Positions 41,581-46,749 of a stretch of DNA of 46,749 bases are shown here, piece after piece. Location: positions 1 through 46,749 of the forward strand of contig CAKQKH010000010.1 of NCBI GenBank assembly GCA_934248075.1. Reading direction: 5' to 3'. The position numbers and the translations under genes are program-made. This stretch comes from an uncultured Alphaproteobacteria bacterium (GTDB lineage Bacteria; Pseudomonadota; Alphaproteobacteria; RF32; CAG-239). Position 1 is the first letter of the stretch. Each line of letters begins with the position of its first letter. The notes beneath the pieces are model-generated. The model saw nothing but the letters and a program-made list of their open reading frames with translations, searched no databases and had not been told where the DNA came from.

Positions 41581-41597
41581 AAAAGCTTTATTAAGCG
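41581..41597 (-). terminator. Weak intrinsic terminator after tRNA-Leu
   Basis: On the minus strand GCTT-AATA-AAGC is followed by seven T. The stem is short, so readthrough into mgtE is possible. Confidence 0.5.
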
Positions 41598-41603
41598 GAA
41601 AGA

Positions 41604-41690
41604 TGGTGCGGCCAAAAGGACTTGAACCTTCACGGGAGATCTCCCACAACCACCTCAAGGTTGCGCGTCTACCAATTTCGCCATGGCCGC
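41604..41690 (-). tRNA. tRNA-Leu (anticodon GAG)
   Basis: Acceptor GCGGCCA/TGGCCGC, anticodon stem CAACC/GGTTG with loop TTGAGGT (anticodon GAG), a long variable arm (GTGGGAGATCTCCC) typical of leucine, T-arm with GGTTCAAGTCC, and encoded CCA (41604-41606). Confidence 0.95.
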
Positions 41691-41823
41691 ATATTGCCAA
41701 TAAAGCTGTGCTAACAAATAGACCACAAATCAAAATAAATCAAGTCTTTTTTGCACTGTGGAAAAATATTTTTCTTCACCTTTGCTGACTTTCCCTGCCG
41801 GCTGCGGCAGCACAGTTTCTAGA

Positions 41824-41944
41824 GAGGTTGGATAGTGGATTTTATAGAGTGATTTGAAAGGCGGCGACACCGGAGTTTACAAGATAGTAAATGAAGATGT
41901 CGCCGTCCTGCGCAAATTGCTCTAGAAAACCGCTAAACAACCTC
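41824..41944 (-). repeat. 3'-end palindromic element, copy G (after the DUF502 gene)
   Basis: Begins 16 nt past the DUF502 stop. Arms GAGGTTG/CAACCTC, then GATAGTGG/CCGCTAAA, TTTT/AAAA, TAGAG/CTCTA, TGATTTG/CAAATTG, GGCGGCGACA/TGTCGCCGTC, a CCGGA/GAAGA internal loop and GTTTAC/GTAAAT around AAGATA. Where copy E has GTC, G has GCC in the same stem position, so pairing is kept. Confidence 0.85.
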
Positions 41945-41960
41945 GACTACTAAACCTCGA

Positions 41961-42644
41961 TTACTTAGGCTCGACCAGCCCCCCAGATATCACAAACTTC
42001 AGCCCCTCTTCCACGCTCATATCCAGCTCGATGCAATCTTCTTTAGGCACAAAAATCAAAAAACCTGAAGTCGGGTTGGGGGTTGTCGGAATAAAAACAT
42101 TAAGCATTTTTTCGGGACAATGCTGCTTGATTTCGCCTTTAAGCTCGGTGCTGACAAAACCTAAAATCCAAATTTCTTTGCGCGGATACTCCAACATGAC
42201 CACTTTGCTAAAAGCTTGTGTTTTGCTTGAAAAAAATGTTTCAAATACTTGTTTTAAAACGGAATACACGCTTGAAACCAATGGCACTTTATAGACAATC
42301 CACTCGCCGAGTTTGAGAAAAAAACGCCCCAAAAATCCGGCCGCAAACATACCGATTATAGTCAATGCCACCACGGCCACCACCAAACCAAGCCCCGGAA
42401 TGGTATAAGGCATGTTGTCCAATTTATATTGCGGCGGCAACAGGCGATTAACCAACAAATCAATCCACAAAACGAACTTCATTGCCAAATACAATGTAAT
42501 CGCCACCGGCGCAGTCACCAAAATTCCGGTAAACAAATAGGCTCTAAGCTTGCCGCCAAGTCTCATAAACACGGCCTTTTCTCGTTCAAGACGAATCTTC
42601 TTGATATTTTTGGCTCGTTTTTTCAATTCATTCTTTTTTGACAT
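41961..42644 (-). CDS. DUF502 family membrane protein
   Basis: A 227-aa inner-membrane protein of unknown function. A basic N-terminus (about 1-30) precedes two membrane segments (about 34-57, YLFTGILVTAPVAITLYLAMKFVLW, and 84-107, GLGLVVAVVALTIIGMFAAGFLG). The soluble part shows the family motifs VPLVSSVYSVLKQVFETFFSS, VVMLEYPRKEIWILGFVS and FIPTTPNPTSGFLIFVPKED. The gene starts 1 nt after the recJ stop, suggesting translational coupling, and is followed by palindromic copy G. Confidence 0.92.
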   Translation of the reverse strand: MSKKNELKKRAKNIKKIRLEREKAVFMRLGGKLRAYLFTGILVTAPVAITLYLAMKFVLWIDLLVNRLLPPQYKLDNMPYTIPGLGLVVAVVALTIIGMFAAGFLGRFFLKLGEWIVYKVPLVSSVYSVLKQVFETFFSSKTQAFSKVVMLEYPRKEIWILGFVSTELKGEIKQHCPEKMLNVFIPTTPNPTSGFLIFVPKEDCIELDMSVEEGLKFVISGGLVEPK

Positions 42645-42645
42645 T

Positions 42646-44412
42646 TTAGCACCTCTTTATATCTTCGATTATAAATTGCACATTGTCTCGTCCTTGCCAA
42701 CGATCTCGCCGCAACACCCCCACCACATCAAAGCGTTCGCCCTTATTATTCAGCATTGCCTGACCGATATTGTTGTCGCCTACCCGAAAAGCCATACCTT
42801 TTAGACTGCCGCCGTTATCAGACAACAACACACACCTAACATGACCAATGCCCACCGGCGATGACTTAATTATCTGCACGCCTTTCAACATCAACTTCGG
42901 TTCAGGATTCCCCGCTCCGTATGGTTCCAAACTCTCCAACTCGCCGGCTAATTTTTTGTTGGCTCCTGCAACATCTAATGTCGCGTCGATATCCACCACC
43001 GGAGTTATGCCGTTTTCTCCGATATTTTTCAGTACATATTCACCGGCAAATTTTTTGAACTCTTCAATTTTATCTTCTTCCAGCGAGAAGCCAGCCGCCA
43101 TAGTGTGTCCGCCGCCTTTGGTCAAAATACCTTTCTCTTTGGCCGCCATAACCAGCGCCCCCAAATCAACTTCCGGAATAGACCGCGCCGAACCTTTAAC
43201 CTCATCGGCTTCAACAGACATTACAAATGCCGGACATCCGTATCGCTCCTTGAGCTTTCCGGCCACAATGCCCACCACTCCCTGATGCCAATCTCGTCCG
43301 GCGACAAAAGCTATCGGATACTCCTGCGGTGTGCCTTCCAGCATTTCTATCGCTTGCAACAATACATAATTTTCTATTTCTTTGCGTTGCGTATTATATT
43401 CATTAAGCTTGTCGGCCAACAGCTGCGCCTCATAGTCTTTGGAATTGCAAAGCAACCGATGACTGATATCCGACGCCCCGACCCGACCTCCGGCATTAAT
43501 CCGCGGCCCCAAACAAAAACCCAAATGAAATGCCGTTGGCGGCTCCGTAAGTCCTGACTTTTCCAACAGCGTTTTCAGGCCGATATTATGAGTCGTTGAC
43601 ATAATCTTCAATCCCTGACGCACATAGGCGCGATTCAGTCCTTTCAAAGGAACCACATCGCACACCGTTCCCAACGCCACCAGATCCAACCATTGCATTA
43701 ACTTGGGTTCCGGATTGTCAGGGGTATAAAACTTCTGCTCCCGCAATTCGCGGTTAATCGCCACCACCGTCATAAAGACCACGCCCACAGCCGCCATATA
43801 TTGCAAATACGGATAATTATTGTCTTCATCAAGTCGCTTGGGATTAACCACCGCCAAAACTTTGGGCAACTTGGCCTCGGCCTCGTGATGATCAAGCACA
43901 ATCACGTCCATACCTTTGCCAACCGCGTATTCCAACGGCTCAAACGCCGTGGTGCCGCAGTCCGTGGTAATCAGCAATTCCGCCCCATGCGCCGCAAATT
44001 CATCAACCGCTCTGATGCTCGGCCCGTAGCCCTCTTCGCGCTCGGGTATATGCACCTCCGGCACAATCCCGACAGCCTCCAAAAACAACCGCAAAACTGC
44101 TGATGACGTGGCGCCATCGACGTCATAATCGCCGATAATCGCCACTTTTTGCTTATTTACAATCGCCTGAGCAATTCGTTTGGCGGCTTTTTCCATATCT
44201 TTCAGCACTGACGGATTGGGCATCAGCGCCTGAATTTTCGGCTCCAAAAAATTTGATATTTCATCTGCGCCAATGCCGCGCAAAACCAAAATCCGCGCGG
44301 TTACATAAGACAGATTGTACCTTTGAACCAATTGTTCCACCGCCCGTTCATCAACAGCGGGAATCTTCCACAGATTCCCGCCCAATGATTTATCTTCGGC
44401 TGTATGGCTCAA
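42646..44412 (-). CDS. recJ: Single-stranded-DNA-specific exonuclease RecJ
   Basis: A 5'-3' ssDNA exonuclease for recombination and repair. The 588 residues carry DHH-superfamily motifs: IIGDYDVDGATSSAVL (motif I), ITTDCGT, VIVLDHHEAEAKLPKV (DHH) and the CLGPRINAGGRVG block, followed by DHHA1 (ERYGCPAFVMS; GSARSIPEVDLG; TKGGGHTMAAGFSLE) and a C-terminal OB-like domain. It is downstream of the OmpA-like gene by about 16 nt and starts a recJ-DUF502 pair. Confidence 0.96.
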   Translation of the reverse strand: MSHTAEDKSLGGNLWKIPAVDERAVEQLVQRYNLSYVTARILVLRGIGADEISNFLEPKIQALMPNPSVLKDMEKAAKRIAQAIVNKQKVAIIGDYDVDGATSSAVLRLFLEAVGIVPEVHIPEREEGYGPSIRAVDEFAAHGAELLITTDCGTTAFEPLEYAVGKGMDVIVLDHHEAEAKLPKVLAVVNPKRLDEDNNYPYLQYMAAVGVVFMTVVAINRELREQKFYTPDNPEPKLMQWLDLVALGTVCDVVPLKGLNRAYVRQGLKIMSTTHNIGLKTLLEKSGLTEPPTAFHLGFCLGPRINAGGRVGASDISHRLLCNSKDYEAQLLADKLNEYNTQRKEIENYVLLQAIEMLEGTPQEYPIAFVAGRDWHQGVVGIVAGKLKERYGCPAFVMSVEADEVKGSARSIPEVDLGALVMAAKEKGILTKGGGHTMAAGFSLEEDKIEEFKKFAGEYVLKNIGENGITPVVDIDATLDVAGANKKLAGELESLEPYGAGNPEPKLMLKGVQIIKSSPVGIGHVRCVLLSDNGGSLKGMAFRVGDNNIGQAMLNNKGERFDVVGVLRRDRWQGRDNVQFIIEDIKRC

Positions 44413-44428
44413 AGCTTTCTCCTCTTGC

Positions 44429-45112
44429 CTAATAAGAGATATAAATCTCCGCGCGACGGTTCAGACGTTCGCCCTCGGGCATAACTTCCTGATAAGCCGG
44501 AGCAGAGTCAGACAAAGCCTGAACCGAGATTTTGCCGGCCGGAACACCGGCGCGTTTTAGAGCATCGGCAACATTTTGCGCCCGCTCCATAGAAACTTTG
44601 AAGTTTGCCAATTTGTGGCTGGCCGGATCGGTGTTGCGAGTGCGGCTTGATGCATAACCATAAACAACAACCTCGGCATTATGTTCTTTAGCCATTTTTA
44701 CAACATTGCGCAAATTGGCGTTATATTTGCGGTCAACCGCCGCGCTGCCGTTGTCAAAATAAATTGTTTCCACCCGATAGCTGAGACTCGGCCCATTATT
44801 TTCCGTCGGTTCGTCTGCCGTCTCCTGACTTTCGGCAATTACCGATTCTTCTTCAAGTTCATCGGTGGTTACCGGCGTGGTTTCGGCGGATTCTACTGCC
44901 TCGGCGGCGTTTTCGTCTTCCTCATAAGCGACGTTGGCGGTGTCAGCTTTCAGGCTAGAACCCTCCTCCGGCAAAGCGCGAGTAACTCTGCCGCCCTCAG
45001 AAACCTCGATATCATCTTCATTATCATCAAAATCCGGAAAAACTGCGCTGGCGCAAGCCGAAAGCATAAACAACGCGGTCATTCCGCAAACCAATTTGTT
45101 CAAACCCAACAT
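44429..45112 (-). CDS. OmpA-like peptidoglycan-associated lipoprotein
   Basis: A 227-aa lipoprotein. The signal peptide ends with the lipobox MLSAC (Cys20). A disordered acidic linker (about 26-108, rich in Glu, Asp, Thr) leads to a C-terminal OmpA domain: VETIYFDNGSAAVDRKYNANL, AEVVVYGYASSRT, HKLANFKVSMERAQNVADALKR and RLNRRAEIYISY. OmpA domains bind diaminopimelate in the cell wall, tethering the outer membrane. It resembles Pal but lies apart from tol genes. It is divergent from the Panacea-like gene, with about 190 bp of intergenic DNA. Confidence 0.9.
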   Translation of the reverse strand: MLGLNKLVCGMTALFMLSACASAVFPDFDDNEDDIEVSEGGRVTRALPEEGSSLKADTANVAYEEDENAAEAVESAETTPVTTDELEEESVIAESQETADEPTENNGPSLSYRVETIYFDNGSAAVDRKYNANLRNVVKMAKEHNAEVVVYGYASSRTRNTDPASHKLANFKVSMERAQNVADALKRAGVPAGKISVQALSDSAPAYQEVMPEGERLNRRAEIYISY

Positions 45113-45238
45113 TGATGTGTCCTTGATAAAAAAACATTATAAACTGCAACCAAATTAACGTATTAATATTGATAACACAAGAGCAAAAAGCGGTTTTTCA
45201 GCAAATTAATTTATCCGTGATTATCTTTGAATATTTAT

Positions 45239-45266
45239 TTGTAATTACGGAGCGTTATATTATACT
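45239..45266 (+). promoter_or_regulatory. Putative promoter of the Panacea-like gene
   Basis: TTGTAA, 16 bp, TATACT, about 34 nt upstream of the start codon at 45300. Confidence 0.5.
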
Positions 45267-45299
45267 TGATAATAGTTTTTTATTTTGAAGGAAAAAAAC

Positions 45300-45866
45300 A
45301 TGCCTGCACCGGTCATAAATTCCGCCCTTGACGCCGCCAACTGGTTTTTTAGGCGCGCGGAGTCAGACAAAGTTTTTTTAGACAACGACAAACTGCAGCT
45401 TTTGCTTTTTTTGGCGCAGGTTCATTACGCACTCGGCAACAATCTGGAATATCTGTTTCCCAGCTTGTTTGTGTGTGATGACCATGGCTTCAGCGAACCC
45501 ACACTGGCGGCCATTTTGCCCCATGGCTTACCCCTGATGGACACGCCGCGGTTTGCTGACAAAATCAACGCTTTTTTGGAGCTTATATGGAAAAAATACG
45601 CTCTCATCGGCAACAATGAATTGCTCAGCTTTATCAAAAACAGCGATTCTTATCTTGACAATCATCGTCATGGCCAAAAAAATCTGGTGTCATTGGCAGA
45701 AATGGCGCAAAAATTTAAGTCCGCGCTCAATCCGCGCTCGCTTTCTCGGGCCGGCACATCAGTTCAGCACAAAATTCGCATTTCCCAAAACGGACCGGTC
45801 ATGGTTTCGGCCTGGCAACCGCGCAAACTAGATTCATCTCAAACTAAGGAGACTAAAAATGTATAA
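45300..45866 (+). CDS. Panacea/SocA-like (DUF4065) protein
   Basis: A 188-aa soluble protein starting MPAPVINSALD (ATG after GAAGGAAA). The N-terminal two thirds follow the Panacea (SocA/GepA-like, DUF4065) pattern: ANWFFRRAESDKVFLDNDKLQLLLFLAQVHYALGNN-like opening, a short loop, FADKINAFLELIWKKYALI and ELLSFIKNSDSYLDN. In other species such proteins act as antitoxins or proteolytic adaptors. The C-terminus is a basic, disordered tail. No obvious toxin gene is adjacent; the next gene, a DUF192 lipoprotein, overlaps it by 8 nt. Domain call is by pattern only. Confidence 0.65.
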   Translation: MPAPVINSALDAANWFFRRAESDKVFLDNDKLQLLLFLAQVHYALGNNLEYLFPSLFVCDDHGFSEPTLAAILPHGLPLMDTPRFADKINAFLELIWKKYALIGNNELLSFIKNSDSYLDNHRHGQKNLVSLAEMAQKFKSALNPRSLSRAGTSVQHKIRISQNGPVMVSAWQPRKLDSSQTKETKNV

Positions 45867-46542
45867 ATTCGCCAAACTATTTTTAATTGCCCTGATGCTG
45901 GCGTCTTGTTCCGGCGAACCCGAACCCAAACCCACCACCCCGCTGGTAATTAAAACCGCCAACGGAGATATCCGTTTCATGGTAGAAGTCGCCTCCACGC
46001 CCGAAGACCTCAAAAACGGACTAATGCACCGCACAAACTTGGGTTTTAGCAGTGGAATGCTGTTTAATATTTATCCGGTGCGCCCGACCGCCATGTGGAT
46101 GAAAAACACCAAAATTCCTCTGGATATGCTGTTTGTGGCTCCCGATTCCACCATTAGCATGATTAAGGAAAACGCCGAACCGATGAGCGAAGCGCTGATT
46201 ATCTCTCGTGATCCCGTACGCGCCGTTATTGAAATCAACGCCGGTCAGGTAAAACGCCATGGAATCAAGATCGGCGACAAGGTAACCCATATGTTGCTTA
46301 ATAATATGACCGATATCAAAACTCCCGGACCCGAGGCTGAAGCGACGGCCAAACCGACAGAAACCAACGCCGCGCCCAAAGCCGATATTCCGGTTCCCAA
46401 CATAAACATTGAACCCAAAACGACCGCCGCGACTCCGGCAGTGGCTCCGGCATCAACTCAACCTCAACCCAAGGCTCAGCCGGCCGCGCCGCAGACTCCG
46501 GCCGCGGCTCCCAAATTGCCGGTTCCGGCTCCGAGTTTGTAA
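45859..46542 (+). CDS. DUF192 lipoprotein with Pro/Ala-rich tail
   Basis: A 227-aa protein with a lipoprotein signal (lipobox LASC, Cys17). DUF192 fills about 28-150, with EVASTPEDLKNGLMHRTNLG, GMLFNIYPVRPTAMWMKNTKI, PLDMLFVAPDSTI and VIEINAGQVKRHGIKIGDKV. Its function is unknown; it is thought to sit in the envelope. The last ~70 residues are a repetitive Pro/Ala/Thr/Lys tail (TAATPAVAPAST; AQPAAPQTPAAAP), which may cross the periplasm or contact the wall. It overlaps the Panacea-like gene by 8 nt and has a GGAGA-like ribosome binding site inside it. Confidence 0.88.
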   Translation: MYKFAKLFLIALMLASCSGEPEPKPTTPLVIKTANGDIRFMVEVASTPEDLKNGLMHRTNLGFSSGMLFNIYPVRPTAMWMKNTKIPLDMLFVAPDSTISMIKENAEPMSEALIISRDPVRAVIEINAGQVKRHGIKIGDKVTHMLLNNMTDIKTPGPEAEATAKPTETNAAPKADIPVPNINIEPKTTAATPAVAPASTQPQPKAQPAAPQTPAAAPKLPVPAPSL

Positions 46543-46559
46543 GTAATTTTTCTTAAAGA

Positions 46560-46749
46560 CTCCGTTATAGGCTCGGCGCTCGGCCAAGCAAGCGCTTGGA
46601 GGCATAAGCAAGAATTTACTCGCCACTCACTGCGTTCGAGGCTCGGGATTGTGCGCAATTTTACCCCCCTGTTCCGTCATTGCGAGTGTGAGCGTTAGTG
46701 AACCGAAGCAATCCATATGACTTATAAACCCCTCCTAACCTCCCCTTAA
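46560..46749. repeat. Mosaic intergenic repeat R2, copy 2 (inverted), reaching the window edge
   Basis: Reverse complement of the repeat near 32865-32964: CGCACAATCCCGAGCC and CGAACGCAGTGAGTGGCGAGTA, then ATGCCTCC. It also contains GTCATTGCGAG ... GAAGCAATCCAT (46676-46716), a widespread bacterial palindromic repeat type, and ends in CCCCTCCTAACCTCCCCTTA, the first half of the hairpin seen in copy 1. Confidence 0.65.

Overview
The window is about 47 kb of compact, AT-leaning bacterial chromosome, most likely from an uncultured, host-associated alphaproteobacterium (for example a gut Rhodospirillales/RF32-like lineage; the taxon is inferred). The support is: gene orders typical of Alphaproteobacteria (yqeY-dnaG-rpoD; lspA-DUF3035 lipoprotein-M16-M16-mutL), a GAAC-N7-GAAC LexA-type box before recA, a probable SAM-II riboswitch before metK, and a GatCAB amidotransferase. 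No prophage, CRISPR array or complete insertion sequence was found. Most genes lie on the minus strand.

Layout. 1-1.4 kb: the end of a degenerate SNF2-like protein and tRNA-Ser. 1.6-7.7 kb: fabI, sppA, gatC, gatA, gatB. 7.8-9.9 kb: yihY and recA on the plus strand. 9.9-11 kb: a GT4 glycosyltransferase. 11.5-15.2 kb: an unknown gene, then Nudix, MazG-like and GNAT genes facing metK and a second GNAT. 15.2-20.9 kb: an accessory zone with a 567-aa possible Cys-hydrolase, a Skp-like protein, an unknown basic protein, a Fic protein with a fused DNA-binding domain, and a small membrane protein with a decayed duplicate tail. 20.9-21.4 kb: tandem repeats abutting a CAU tRNA. 21.5-27.3 kb: deoxyinosine glycosylase, rpoD, dnaG, a small membrane protein, yqeY. 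27.4-32.8 kb: DUF4105 and DUF3015 envelope proteins, greA, a Cys-rich mini-protein, trxB, a ZIP transporter. 33-40 kb: lspA, a DUF3035 lipoprotein, two M16 peptidases, pgi, mutL. 40-46.7 kb: mgtE, tRNA-Leu, DUF502, recJ, an OmpA-like lipoprotein, a Panacea/SocA-like protein, a DUF192 lipoprotein.

The most striking signal is a family of roughly 110-130 nt palindromic elements (seven full copies and one relic). All have the same orientation, and all but one sit within about 0-20 nt of the stop codon of a minus-strand gene (gatC, rpoD, yqeY, the DUF3015 gene, zip, mutL, the DUF502 gene); the remaining copy lies in tandem behind another. The stem sequences differ between copies but pairing is kept, around a conserved apical core and a conserved GATAG/CTAGA block with opposed G.A pairs. 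This looks like a selected 3'-UTR RNA structure, or a palindromic mobile element domesticated as one.

Other regulatory structures include a SAM-II-like aptamer that would mask the metK ribosome binding site, an intrinsic terminator in the greA leader, a long hairpin directly before the rpoD ribosome binding site, and a palindromic operator on the fic-HTH promoter. All calls come from reading the sequence; no database or folding software was used.
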